Shown here one piece after another: positions 1 through 8,990 of a DNA stretch of 46,516 bases; positions within the stretch are counted from its first letter, which is position 1, and every line of letters begins with the position of its first letter. The stretch spans positions 1 to 46,516 of the forward strand of contig JAIRXG010000015.1 in assembly GCA_031268335.1 (NCBI GenBank). The letters are read 5' to 3'. This DNA comes from Campylobacteraceae bacterium (GTDB lineage Bacteria > Campylobacterota > Campylobacteria > Campylobacterales > Campylobacteraceae). Under the pieces are notes generated by a model. It did not search any database, was not told the origin of the DNA, and was given only the letters and a program-made list of their open reading frames with translations. Position numbers and translations under genes: made by a program.

Positions 1-1444
1 AATAAAACCCTTTAATCAACTATTTTTTGAACTTTTTCCAATCAATTATAACAATGATAAGTAAAAGAACAAATTATAGCAATAAAACGTTATAATATCG
101 ATATTTTTATAAAAATAGAGTAAAGATTGATTGGAAAAATTGAGATTATTAATTCTATAAAATTTTTATAATACAAATTTAGCCCTATATGCAATAAATT
201 CAAATATCTACTAAAATTTTAACATTGCATTTTTGTTATTTTTATGCATGTATTATTGCGTAATAAAATCATTTGTTTATCGTTTTTATTATTTAATAAA
301 AATTAAGCTATATGTAGTATTTTGCTGTTTATTTTTAATAAAAAATATATGATAACCACCAACCGCCCAAAACTCCTATCTTTTTAAAAAAATATATGTT
401 TTTTTAAAAATTAAAATTATCAAAAGGCATAGTTTGCAAAAAAATATTTTTCTAATACTGGTATTTGCCACGATGATAATATGAGGAATTTCTAATCTTG
501 TATAAAAATTATGAACGAGTATTTATCGGCAGCTAAACTTGTTTTTGTGAAATACACTATAATTGCTGTAACATCGTTTTTTATTATAATTATTTTAAAA
601 CAAATTTACTATAGATAGAAAAAGTTTGTTCGTCTATGCAAATTTTAGATGGAACGTGAAGGGGTTAAGATTTCAACGCTCAAAGCCAATTCACAAATTA
701 ATTTTCTGTGGCAAAAGGCGGAAAATTTGAGCAAGAATGAATGTGGCGAATTCATGATTATAGTAGTAGCCGCAACGCAAATATAACTTGAAGCGACAGG
801 CAGAATTTTTGAAACGCTATGTTCTAGAGCAACTATTTCAGACTTGGAATTTGGTTGTTTTTGGAAAAATTTGTGCACCCAAACTCTGAATAATCCTATT
901 GAGAGATTTTGTGTTAAATGGTGTTTTGCAGACTTCAACTTTTTACTCATAATAGTTTTTCCTTTACTTAAAATGGCAAGAAAAAGGGTAACGCAAAACA
1001 AAAACTCAACAGATGAATAACTTAAAAGTGGAGCGATATCTATATATTAAGGCCACCATGCACCAAAAACCTCAAATGATGATGAATTTTAAAATAGAGT
1101 AATATTCGTATATTAAACTGCCTTTCGAGATGGAAACATAACTTTATTAAGCATGAAATCTAAATGTTAAACTACTCCTACAAAACACAAATTGGCTACA
1201 TAAAATAAGAAGTAAAAATATATTTATTCGAATCTTTTTATTTAAATATGAAAAGGTTATGCATTTATCTACTGTTGCTAAAAATAGTTTTTATTTCTGT
1301 ATATGAAAAATATAATGATATATTTTTAGGCTTTACATGTAGCTGATATGAGACGAATAATATCACGTATCTTCGAAAGTAGACTTCAAAAAGGTTTTAA
1401 GCTTATTTTGCTAAAATGACGTTAAATTTTTTGAAGGAGAACGT
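1..1444. other. AT-rich region without a convincing gene
   Basis: I see no gene that can be supported before acpP. The stretch is very AT-rich. A 14-bp perfect inverted repeat (TTTTTCCAATCAAT at 33-46 and its complement at 126-139) flanks 79 nt near the left edge. A 118-codon open frame on the minus strand (645-1001) has no recognisable domain and unusual composition. It may be the decayed remains of a gene or chance. One TACATGTA palindrome lies at 1334-1341. fabG, which often precedes acpP in this phylum, is not here. Confidence 0.5.
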
Positions 1445-1678
1445 ATGGCATTGTTTGATGATGTCAAAGAGGTTGTAGTTGAGCAACTGAATGTAAACCC
1501 CGCAGAGGTAAAAGAAGAGTCTAAATTTGTTGAAGATTTGGGAGCTGATTCACTCGATGTTGTCGAGCTTGTTATGGCTCTGGAAGAGAAATTTGATATT
1601 GAAATTCCCGATACTGATGCAGAAAAAATTGTTACTGTCGGCGACGCCATTAAGTATATTGAAGCACACAACAAATAA
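1445..1678 (+). CDS. acpP: acyl carrier protein AcpP
   Basis: Acyl carrier protein of type II fatty-acid synthesis; it carries growing acyl chains on a phosphopantetheine arm in the cytoplasm. The 77-residue length is typical. The attachment motif GADSLD is present, with the modified serine at residue 36, and the acidic recognition helix ([12 protein letters not shown]) follows. The ATG has a good ribosome binding site (GAAGGAG about 6 nt upstream). It heads the acpP-fabF-accA cluster, a common order in Campylobacterota. A terminator-like hairpin follows the stop, so ACP can be made in excess over the genes behind it. Identification is secure. Confidence 0.97.
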   Translation: MALFDDVKEVVVEQLNVNPAEVKEESKFVEDLGADSLDVVELVMALEEKFDIEIPDTDAEKIVTVGDAIKYIEAHNK

Positions 1679-1687
1679 ATCTCTACC

Positions 1688-1723
1688 AAAAGCCTGTTAT
1701 AATTTGCGGGCTTTTTCTTTTTT
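1688..1723 (+). terminator. hairpin terminator or attenuator after acpP
   Basis: AAAGCC (1689-1694) and GGCTTT (1709-1714) form a stem followed by a T-rich run reaching 1723. It sits between acpP and fabF, which read in the same direction, so it probably only reduces read-through and keeps ACP the most abundant product. Confidence 0.6.
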
Positions 1724-1746
1724 ATAACTAATTTAAGGGTAAATCA

Positions 1747-2964
1747 ATGTTAAAAAGAGTTGTTGTTACGGGTATCGGCATGATTAACAGTGTCGGTCTT
1801 GACAAAGATAGTTCTTTTAAAGCCATAGTTAATGGAAAGTGCGGCATTAAAAGAATTACTCTATTTGATGCGAGCAATCATCCTGTTAGCATAGCTGGAG
1901 AAATCGAAGGATTTGATCCGGAAGCTGTTCTTGACGGAAAAGAGGTAAAAAAAGCCGATAGATTTATCCAACTTGGACTTAAAGCTGCACAGGATGCGAT
2001 AAAAGATGCGAATTTATCCGATTTTGATAATGAACGTTTTGGTGTAAGTTCGGCTGCCGGCATCGGCGGGCTTCCGAATATCGAAAAAAACTCCATAACG
2101 TTGCATACAAGAGGTCCTAGAAAAGTATCTCCGTTTTTTATTCCCTCGGCGCTCATAAATATGCTCGGTGGTTTTGTCTCTATCCAATACGGACTTAAAG
2201 GACCAAACCTTGCTTCTGTTACCGCTTGTGCCGCAGGTGTTCACGCTATAAATGAAGCTGCTAAAACTATTATAATAGGCGGAGCAGATAAGATGCTTGT
2301 AGTCGGAGCTGAGGCTGCGATTTGCGATATAGGTATAGCCGGATTTGCGGCTATGAGGGCTCTTTCTACTAGAAATGACGATCCGCAAAGAGCATCTCGT
2401 CCGTTTGATAATGAAAGAGATGGCTTTGTTATGGGAGAAGGAGCAGGCGCGCTTATTTTGGAAACCTATGAAGATGCTGTAAAAAGAGGCGCTAAAATTT
2501 ATGCCGAGATAGTTGGTTTTGGCGAGAGCGGCGATGCAAATCATATCACAACTCCTGCACCCGGAGGTGAAGGTGCAAAACGAGCTATGGCAGCAGCTCT
2601 GAAAATGGCAGGTTTGACAAATGTCGATTATATAAACGCTCATGGAACGAGCACCAAATATAATGATTTATATGAAACTATGGCGATAAAGTCTCTCTTT
2701 AAAAATTCGCCGCCGATAAGCTCTACCAAAGGTCAAATAGGACATTGTTTGGGAGCTGCGGGAGCAATTGAGGCTGTTATATCCATAATGGCTTTAAATG
2801 AAGGTATCTTGCCTCCTACCATCAATCAAGAGGTAAAAGACCCAGAATGCGATTTGGACTATATAGCAAATACTGCCAGAGTTATGAATATACAAAACGT
2901 TATGAGTAATTCGTTTGGCTTCGGCGGCACAAACGGAGTTATAATTTTCAAAAAAGTAGAATAA
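1747..2964 (+). CDS. fabF: beta-ketoacyl-ACP synthase II (FabF)
   Basis: Condensing enzyme of fatty-acid elongation; it joins malonyl-ACP to acyl-ACP. The 405-residue length fits KAS II. The nucleophile cysteine is C161 in [13 protein letters not shown]. The two catalytic histidines are in NAHGTST and GHCLGAAGA. The C-terminal glycine-rich signature [11 protein letters not shown] is intact. The ATG is preceded by AAGGGT. It follows acpP after a short gap with a terminator-like hairpin, and accA starts 2 nt after its stop, so fabF and accA are probably cotranscribed. Confidence 0.97.
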   Translation: MLKRVVVTGIGMINSVGLDKDSSFKAIVNGKCGIKRITLFDASNHPVSIAGEIEGFDPEAVLDGKEVKKADRFIQLGLKAAQDAIKDANLSDFDNERFGVSSAAGIGGLPNIEKNSITLHTRGPRKVSPFFIPSALINMLGGFVSIQYGLKGPNLASVTACAAGVHAINEAAKTIIIGGADKMLVVGAEAAICDIGIAGFAAMRALSTRNDDPQRASRPFDNERDGFVMGEGAGALILETYEDAVKRGAKIYAEIVGFGESGDANHITTPAPGGEGAKRAMAAALKMAGLTNVDYINAHGTSTKYNDLYETMAIKSLFKNSPPISSTKGQIGHCLGAAGAIEAVISIMALNEGILPPTINQEVKDPECDLDYIANTARVMNIQNVMSNSFGFGGTNGVIIFKKVE

Positions 2965-2966
2965 AC

Positions 2967-3902
2967 TTGGCAACATATCTTGACTTTGAAAAGCATATAA
3001 AACAAATAGACGAAGATATTTCAACGGCGAAGATAAAAGATGATGCTTCTGCTGTTGAAATCCTTCAAAAAAATCTTGAAAAAGAGGTCGCAAAGACTTA
3101 CAAAAATCTAAGCGACTATCAAAAACTTCAATTAGCGCGCCATCCGGATAGACCTTACGCGATAGACTACATGCGTCCGCTTTTAGATAACTATTACGAA
3201 TTTCACGGAGACAGAGCATTTGGTGATGATGCTTCCATAGTATGTTATGTCGGGGCTTTTGCGGGACATAAAATCATTATGATAGGCGAGCAAAAAGGAA
3301 GAGGCACTAAAAACAAAATCCGGCGTAATTTCGGTATGCCTCATCCTGAGGGTTATCGAAAAGTTTTAAGAGTTTGTAAATTAGCCGAAAAATTTAATCT
3401 CCCGATAGTATTTTTTGTGGATACTCCGGGCGCATATCCGGGAATAGGCGCAGAAGAGCGCGGACAAAGTGAAGCTATTGCTAGAAATCTTTATGAACTT
3501 AGCAAATTAAAAACCAAAACCATATCTATAGTTATTGGTGAAGGCGGAAGCGGCGGAGCATTAGCACTTGGTGTGGCCGATAAAGTTGCCATGATGAGAT
3601 ATTCGGTATTTTCCGTCATATCTCCGGAAGGGTGCGCGGCTATTTTATGGAATGATCCTGAAAAACAAGAGAGCGCAACAAAAGCTATGCGTATTACGGC
3701 AGAAGATTTAAAAAGCTTGAACCTTATAGACGATGTTATAGAAGAACCTCTTATAGGAGCGCATAGAGATAAAGAAGGAGCGACTGAAGCTATAAAAGAC
3801 TACATCATTAAAACGCTGCAATCCTTGGATATGTTAGACGATGAGATAAGACTTGATAAAAGATTTGAAAAAATTCTCTCTATCGGCGCTTATAAAGAGT
3901 AA
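2967..3902 (+). CDS. accA: acetyl-CoA carboxylase carboxyltransferase subunit alpha
   Basis: Alpha subunit of the carboxyltransferase that makes malonyl-CoA from acetyl-CoA; it works with AccD, which is not in this window. It has 311 residues, usual for the family. The crotonase-like core is clear, with [12 protein letters not shown], the oxyanion-hole region [17 protein letters not shown] and [12 protein letters not shown]. The start is TTG at 2967, two bases after the fabF stop; the reading gives the family N-terminus (TYLDFEKHI). The absence of a strong ribosome binding site and the tiny gap suggest translational coupling to fabF. Confidence 0.96.
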   Translation: MATYLDFEKHIKQIDEDISTAKIKDDASAVEILQKNLEKEVAKTYKNLSDYQKLQLARHPDRPYAIDYMRPLLDNYYEFHGDRAFGDDASIVCYVGAFAGHKIIMIGEQKGRGTKNKIRRNFGMPHPEGYRKVLRVCKLAEKFNLPIVFFVDTPGAYPGIGAEERGQSEAIARNLYELSKLKTKTISIVIGEGGSGGALALGVADKVAMMRYSVFSVISPEGCAAILWNDPEKQESATKAMRITAEDLKSLNLIDDVIEEPLIGAHRDKEGATEAIKDYIIKTLQSLDMLDDEIRLDKRFEKILSIGAYKE

Positions 3903-3947
3903 CTATCAAAAAAGCTTTTCTACATGTGAGAACAAAATTTTTATATC

Positions 3948-4406
3948 TTAATCATCGTGATAACTTATAAGTTTTATTAAAGAGTCGTTAAAATTACCCA
4001 ATCCATCATCCAATTTATTGAAAAAATTCAAATCTATTTTTTCAATATCTTTGTTTGCTTTTTGTATCAGCTCTTGTCCGGATTCAGTCAAAAAAACGGC
4101 TTTTGCGCGAATGTCAAGCGAATGCCCTTTTCTTGCTATAAAACCCATATTTTCCAGTTTTTTTAAGACTTGCGAAACATTCATAGCTTCTATTTTGGTA
4201 TGATGTACCAATAAATTTTGCGTTACTTCACTATTATGAACCGCCAACCAATGAGTGCTCGCCAAAAGAACATATTGGGCGTGAGTGATTTGGTATTTTC
4301 TATTAAGAAGCCTTCTTATTTTTCTTTGCCACAAAGAAGTTACTTGCCATAGTAAAAAGCCGGAGCTATTCTCAATTCTTACATCAAACGCATCATTGTT
4401 TCGCAT
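3948..4406 (-). CDS. MarR-family transcriptional regulator
   Basis: A 152-residue winged helix-turn-helix repressor of the MarR type. The recognition region is around residues 65-95 (EAMNVSQVLKKLENMGFI), followed by the wing (DIRAKAVFLTESGQEL). It resembles the second MarR gene at 15142-15591 along most of its length, so the two are likely the same subfamily. The frame upstream (4393-4581) overlaps its start by 14 nt, so the MarR may be the last gene of a small unit. A spaced palindrome AAGTTATCACTT (4565-4576) lies upstream and could be an autoregulatory site. The ligand and targets are unknown. Confidence 0.85.
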   Translation of the reverse strand: MRNNDAFDVRIENSSGFLLWQVTSLWQRKIRRLLNRKYQITHAQYVLLASTHWLAVHNSEVTQNLLVHHTKIEAMNVSQVLKKLENMGFIARKGHSLDIRAKAVFLTESGQELIQKANKDIEKIDLNFFNKLDDGLGNFNDSLIKLISYHDD

Positions 4407-4581
4407 TGTTCACCATCCAATTATGAATTAATTCAAAATTTTTAAAATCCGTTTTTATGATACCATATTTAAGCTGATAATCTAAAAATTGTTTATTTGG
4501 CATTAAGGGTGATATTAAAATATCTCTACATATATAGCATTCTGCCTTTTTGTTAAACATCATAAAGTTATCACTTGTCAA
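4393..4581 (-). CDS. doubtful small frame upstream of the MarR gene
   Basis: A 62-codon frame that starts with TTG (ATG starts lie a few codons in) and overlaps the start of the MarR gene. It contains one CYIC cysteine pair and no domain I recognise. Only 5 nt separate it from the frame at 4587-4781, so the two could be pieces of one decayed gene or two small coupled genes. Coding status is uncertain. Confidence 0.3.
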   Translation of the reverse strand: MTSDNFMMFNKKAECYICRDILISPLMPNKQFLDYQLKYGIIKTDFKNFELIHNWMVNNAKQ

Positions 4582-4586
4582 TATTA

Positions 4587-4781
4587 TTAGTTTTTCTCAT
4601 TAGATACTACCTTTGCAACCATAAAACCCAATAGGTAAATATCACCGCTTGCTCTTTTAGCATCTTTTACGCTCATCTCAATGAACTTTTTTGCCATAAT
4701 CCACTGCTTAGTTTGCAGATATAGAATATTATTTTTGAAACATAAGTTATCTAATACTGTTTGCTTTTTTATATTGTTCAT
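4587..4781 (-). CDS. doubtful small frame, unknown
   Basis: A 64-codon frame; an internal ATG at about 4697 would give a 36-residue product beginning MAKKFIEMSVKDAKRASG. I recognise no family. It ends 5 nt before the next frame on the same strand (4393-4581). It may be the N-terminal part of a broken gene whose remainder is that frame. Little else can be said. Confidence 0.25.
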   Translation of the reverse strand: MNNIKKQTVLDNLCFKNNILYLQTKQWIMAKKFIEMSVKDAKRASGDIYLLGFMVAKVVSNEKN

Positions 4782-5140
4782 TATTTTGTTCCAATTTTCA
4801 TGGCATTGAAGCTATTTTGTGATATCTTTCATAGCAAATTTTAAAAATCCTTTTGCAATTAATAGTATCTATGGCGCAAGTACAAAAAACATTTCCTGCA
4901 TGTAATTGACTACAACTTCCTTGCACAACCTTTTTTGACAAATACATTGGTATATTCTATTACGAAATATATTATTATACACTTAAATATTACATAGTAT
5001 TTATATTATATTTAAATCTTAAGGTTTATGAAATATAAATTGTAAAAATTTTACATAATTAGGCTATTGTGACAATATTTCTTCTCTACATGTATACAAA
5101 AAAATAAATAAAAACGATACTTGCAATGTTTAAACCACTT
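4782..5140. other. intergenic, no gene seen
   Basis: Very AT-rich spacer between the MarR locus and the end of pgpA. It holds one TACATGTA palindrome (5087-5094). I see no RNA gene or clear terminator. Confidence 0.5.
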
Positions 5141-5620
5141 TTAGTAATTAAAACTTTGAATTATCTCTATTCTACCGATTAGCTGCCAAATACCGGCACT
5201 TATGATTCCCGCGAACAATCCTGCCGCAAGATCATCCCCTACAACGCCAAGTCCGCCTTTTACATTTTTATCTATTCGTCCTATAATAGAGGGTTTTTTA
5301 ATATCAAAAATTCTAAAAAATATCACACAAAGCAAGATTTGCAAAACACCCGTTGAAAGACTAACGCAAATAGCAAGCCAAACTCCGACCACTTCGTCTA
5401 TTACGATTTGTTGATTATCATGTCTGCCGCTACTCTCTTCATATCTGCTAATAACGCTGATTGCTATTACGCTCACCAAAACGGTTGCTAAAAAAAGAGA
5501 TTCTATATTTAAAATCTGCAATAAAAGCCAAGCTGCCAATGCTCCAAAAATCGTTCCTGCGGTTCCGGGAGCTTTTGGAAAAAAACCAGAATAAAAAAAT
5601 GTCAAAAATATTTTTTGCAT
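5141..5620 (-). CDS. pgpA: phosphatidylglycerophosphatase A
   Basis: Membrane phosphatase that removes phosphate from phosphatidylglycerophosphate, the last step to phosphatidylglycerol. It has 159 residues with several hydrophobic segments. PgpA signatures are visible: GFFPKAPGTAGT near the N-terminus, IDEVVGVW in the middle, FFRIFDIKKPS, and VVGDDLAAGLFAG. It lies 8 nt downstream of the sulfate-adenylyltransferase-like gene and is the last gene of the minus-strand cluster that runs from ispDF. The same neighbours occur in C. jejuni (Cj1607-Cj1610), which supports the assignment. Confidence 0.93.
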   Translation of the reverse strand: MQKIFLTFFYSGFFPKAPGTAGTIFGALAAWLLLQILNIESLFLATVLVSVIAISVISRYEESSGRHDNQQIVIDEVVGVWLAICVSLSTGVLQILLCVIFFRIFDIKKPSIIGRIDKNVKGGLGVVGDDLAAGLFAGIISAGIWQLIGRIEIIQSFNY

Positions 5621-5628
5621 ACCTTTTC

Positions 5629-6819
5629 CTATGTTAATGAAGTTGTTTGATAAAGTTTCATAAGTTCCATATAAAAATCTTCGTCATTGTGCGCTTCAAT
5701 CAGCCCCGTACTTGGAAAAAGATCATCATAAATCTGTGTAACATTTTTGAAACGATTAGGATAAATACTGCTTAGGATAATCGCCGATATATCTTTTCGC
5801 ATAAGCACAGCAGGGGGTAAAATACCAGCTTGCAAAAGCGCTAAAAGAGAAGAGGAATTATACTTGATGTGATGATGTGTGCCGTGCGGACAAGTGCGCG
5901 AATTTACAAGCGTATTGCACTCGTTGCAAAACACAAATTTTGCCATAATGTCAATCTCGGGCAAATCATTGTACTCATCAAGTACCGTTTTCATATGGTT
6001 TTTATCATAATACACTCCAATACCGCTGTAATATTCGCTGAAAACCATTCTGTTACAACCAAAATTGCGCGCTATAATACTGTCAAGAACAGCGTTTTTA
6101 TTGTCCGCATAAACATAAGAATTATCAAATGGAATAATTAAAATGCGATTTTTATGTACATAATTTTCTACAAAATACTGCAAAGTTTTTTTGCGCAATT
6201 CAAAAGGCAAAAGTCCTTCTTGCTCATAAGGTTTCAACAAAAATATTACCAGTAAATCGCTCTTTTCAAGAGTAATCCTAACAAGTCTTTCATGCGCTCG
6301 GTGAAAAGGATTTGCCGTCATCATAATAGCGGATACTCTTTGCGCATCCAAAGCTTTTTTGGCATTTGCTATCTGCTGCTTGACATTTTTAACATAATCC
6401 GAATCTACAGTAAAATCCCCGCTTACAGCCCAATTGCCAAGCCTTTTTAAAAGACGTTCAATGACAAGATTTTCAGTATCTACACTGCCGAATATTTTGA
6501 TGATTTTTTGCATTTGGTCGACTTCAAACACTTCGTCTACCGTTATTTCGCCACGTTTTTTATTATCCAATATAAGTTCGAGTTTTTCACCTTTTTTGGT
6601 GTTTTTTATAGTGTTTTGATTGCGTTTGCCATTTGGAGCAAATGTGAAAGACATTGGAAAACGCTTGCCTTTGTAAAGTCCGTTTTTATCGACTTCATAA
6701 GCCTCTTCCTTACCCATTAGTTTATACACCGGATGCAGTATTCCCTCTTTGATAAGACCAAGCGTTACTAAAGCTTCTTTGTCAACAAATAACTGTTTAT
6801 TATTTTTTCTTAATGCCAT
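5629..6819 (-). CDS. sulfate adenylyltransferase-like protein (ATP sulfurylase family)
   Basis: A 396-residue protein with an N-terminal PUA-like ATP-sulfurylase domain and a nucleotidyltransferase domain. The HxxH signature is present in TANPFHRAHERL. A cysteine/histidine cluster (CNECNTLVNSRTCPHGTHHH) lies toward the C-terminus. The family makes adenosine phosphosulfate, but no other sulfate-assimilation gene is nearby, so the real role in this conserved cluster is open. I take the ATG at 6819, which has a strong GGAGGA 7-8 nt upstream; the frame stays open upstream to 6861. It overlaps the end of the response-regulator gene by 20 nt, so coupling is likely. Confidence 0.85.
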   Translation of the reverse strand: MALRKNNKQLFVDKEALVTLGLIKEGILHPVYKLMGKEEAYEVDKNGLYKGKRFPMSFTFAPNGKRNQNTIKNTKKGEKLELILDNKKRGEITVDEVFEVDQMQKIIKIFGSVDTENLVIERLLKRLGNWAVSGDFTVDSDYVKNVKQQIANAKKALDAQRVSAIMMTANPFHRAHERLVRITLEKSDLLVIFLLKPYEQEGLLPFELRKKTLQYFVENYVHKNRILIIPFDNSYVYADNKNAVLDSIIARNFGCNRMVFSEYYSGIGVYYDKNHMKTVLDEYNDLPEIDIMAKFVFCNECNTLVNSRTCPHGTHHHIKYNSSSLLALLQAGILPPAVLMRKDISAIILSSIYPNRFKNVTQIYDDLFPSTGLIEAHNDEDFYMELMKLYQTTSLT

Positions 6820-7690
6820 ATTTTTTCCTCCTCTCCCACAAACTTTTTCTTGAAATTCCAAGTTTTTTTGACAATTCCGTGTCCGGCAGTTTGCCTTGAA
6901 AGTGCGTTAATACATTTTTTACATAATCGTCTATTGTTAAAATATCAAGTTTTTCAAAAAAATTATCATCAGACGTTGTTTTTATGCTCTCAAACGGCGA
7001 TTCTTCATTTAAATTTGTGGAAGAGATTATTACTCTTTTTTGTTCTATAACATTAAATATCTTATTTTTGTCGCCGGTTTTGATATCTTGCAAATTGACC
7101 AAGTACATAAGAGTGTTAAAATCATTTTTAGCAATCTTTTCAAGCGCGTTGGCATTTGAAAGCGAGATAAAGTTAAATTGTTCTTTAAAATCTTTGGCAT
7201 AGCGAAATGCCAGCGCATCTGCATGAGTTTGGATGGCACTTTTAATTAAAATCGGCGAGGTTATTTTTTTTGTTATAATCTGATGATCTACTTCAATATT
7301 TGCAAATAAATTTTCCATGTACGAAGAATATACTTTATTTTCAACCAAAAGTTTATTATGCATGCGCAAATGCTGAAGTTTACGCAAAAGTTCTTCCATC
7401 ATAAAAGGTTTTTGTATATAGTCGCTAGCTCCGGCTTTTATAGGATTTAAAATCGTGTCGCTGCTAATATATGAGATCATTAAAACTATAATGGAATTTT
7501 TATGTTTTTCAATGATAGGATAAAAATTTTGTCCGGAAATATTTGTAGAAAGCAACACAGCGTCGTATTTCTCGTTTTTAAGCGCATCTTTTATGTTTGT
7601 AACTATTTCGCAAGTATATCCTACCTCGGTAAGTTTTGTAGAGATACTTTGAGCTAAATAAACCTCATTTTCAACGATTAATATTTTCAT
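6800..7690 (-). CDS. atypical response regulator, HP1021/Cj1608 type
   Basis: A 296-residue regulator with an N-terminal receiver domain (about 1-120), a poorly conserved middle, and a C-terminal Fis-like helix-turn-helix (about 270-292, LSKKLGISRKSLWERRKKYG). The receiver is degenerate. The usual phospho-accepting aspartate after the third strand is a serine (YDAVLLSTN, S48), and the acidic pocket reads VENE. The lysine (QKPF) remains. Length, architecture and position match Helicobacter HP1021 and Campylobacter Cj1608, atypical regulators reported to act without phosphorylation on oriC and on metabolic and redox genes. It overlaps its neighbours on both sides by 20 nt. Orthology is inferred from these features, not from a search. 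Confidence 0.85.
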   Translation of the reverse strand: MKILIVENEVYLAQSISTKLTEVGYTCEIVTNIKDALKNEKYDAVLLSTNISGQNFYPIIEKHKNSIIVLMISYISSDTILNPIKAGASDYIQKPFMMEELLRKLQHLRMHNKLLVENKVYSSYMENLFANIEVDHQIITKKITSPILIKSAIQTHADALAFRYAKDFKEQFNFISLSNANALEKIAKNDFNTLMYLVNLQDIKTGDKNKIFNVIEQKRVIISSTNLNEESPFESIKTTSDDNFFEKLDILTIDDYVKNVLTHFQGKLPDTELSKKLGISRKSLWERRKKYGIKKK

Positions 7691-8813
7691 CTGCCGTCCA
7701 ATCGTAATATTTTAGTGTTGCCGAAGCCAAAACCCCGATGCCCTCTTCTCTGCCTATAAACCCAAGATGTTCGGTAGTAGTAGCTTTTACATTGACATGC
7801 ACGGAGGGTATATTTAAAATAGAAGCTAATTTTTTTGATATAGCTTGTTTGTAGGGCAAAATTTTCGGTCTTTGCGCTATTATGGTCAAATCGCAATGAA
7901 TTATCTCAAAACCAACTCTTGCTAAAAAACCGCAAACATTTTCCAAAAGTTTGGTTGAATCTATATTTTTGTATCTTTCATCAAAATCAGGAAACCATTC
8001 TCCTATATCGCCACCGCCCGCCGCCGCTAAAAGTGCATCTATCAAGGCATGTATGGCTACATCGCCGTCAGAGTGGGCTTTAAAACCAAAATCAGTATCT
8101 ATCTTTACTCCTCCAAGATACATAGGTTTAGCCTCTTCAAAAGCGTGTACGTCAAATCCGTTGCCGTAAAAACAATCTTTTACAGGAGCTTTTAAGAGCG
8201 AGAAAATGCTGCTATTTGCATCAAGTGTTGTTAATTTTTCAGCCGCAATATCTCCCAATATGTATTTTACACTACCGCCGTTTGCTTTTATTGCGCTGCT
8301 TTCATCTGTAAATTCGCTTTTTTGAATCAAAGCCTCTTTTAATGCTTGCGTTAAAGAGAGTTGTGGTGTTTGAATCAATTTAACTTTATCTCTATGTATC
8401 GCCGTATCGTTTTCATAAGCGACTGTATCGGCTACGGTCAAATACGGCACAATACTATCCGCACTGCCAGCTTCATTTAAGAGTCTTCGGACTAAAAAAG
8501 GCGGTACGCAACACCTTGCCGCATCGCTTACCAAAACATATTTTGTCTTTACATGCTGCAAAGCGTTTATAAGAGAGGATTGCCTTGTGTTGCCGCCCTC
8601 GATAATCTTAAAATCCGTAAACTTATACATGTAGAAAAGCTCATCCGCATTTCCAGTTACAATCACATCCTTAAAAGCATATGTTTTATTAAGATTATTT
8701 GTTGCATAAACCCACAATGGAATGTCGCCTACTCTAATCCATTGTTTTTTAACCTTCATTTTAAAACGAGTTGATGCTCCAGCGCTTAAAACAATCAAAG
8801 ATATATCAAGCAA
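7671..8813 (-). CDS. ispDF: bifunctional IspD/IspF of the MEP isoprenoid pathway
   Basis: A fused enzyme of 380 residues. The N-terminal half (to about 210) is the cytidylyltransferase IspD, with the CTP-binding SAGASTRF motif and a following lysine-rich stretch. The C-terminal half (from about 218) is the cyclodiphosphate synthase IspF, with metal ligands in FDVHAF and AHSDGDV and the signature VKATTTEHLGFIGREEGIG. It performs two non-consecutive steps of isopentenyl diphosphate synthesis. The fusion is typical of Campylobacterota and alphaproteobacteria. It is the first gene of the minus-strand block and is divergent from apbC. A TACATGTA site lies inside the coding sequence (8626-8633). 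Confidence 0.96.
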   Translation of the reverse strand: MLDISLIVLSAGASTRFKMKVKKQWIRVGDIPLWVYATNNLNKTYAFKDVIVTGNADELFYMYKFTDFKIIEGGNTRQSSLINALQHVKTKYVLVSDAARCCVPPFLVRRLLNEAGSADSIVPYLTVADTVAYENDTAIHRDKVKLIQTPQLSLTQALKEALIQKSEFTDESSAIKANGGSVKYILGDIAAEKLTTLDANSSIFSLLKAPVKDCFYGNGFDVHAFEEAKPMYLGGVKIDTDFGFKAHSDGDVAIHALIDALLAAAGGGDIGEWFPDFDERYKNIDSTKLLENVCGFLARVGFEIIHCDLTIIAQRPKILPYKQAISKKLASILNIPSVHVNVKATTTEHLGFIGREEGIGVLASATLKYYDWTADENINR

Positions 8814-8990
8814 AAAGCCCCCTTAAACTCTAAGTGTTACGATATTATACATACTGAAAGCTTTTTTTTATCTTTTTTGTGTTACATTCCCAAACCTAAG
8901 ACTGCCTAATATATAGTGTTTTTGTTAAAATATCTATATTTTATTTTAGGCAAAGTGTGAAGAACCGATACATAATTTAAAGAGGGTACA

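Noticed and set aside
645..1001. 118-codon minus-strand frame
   Set aside because: No ribosome binding site or domain that I can point to, in a stretch with no other gene; not called as a gene.
2014..2643. Long minus-strand open frame opposite fabF
   Set aside because: It lies opposite a well-supported enzyme gene, has cysteine- and serine-rich composition, and has no family; it is a shadow of the fabF reading frame.
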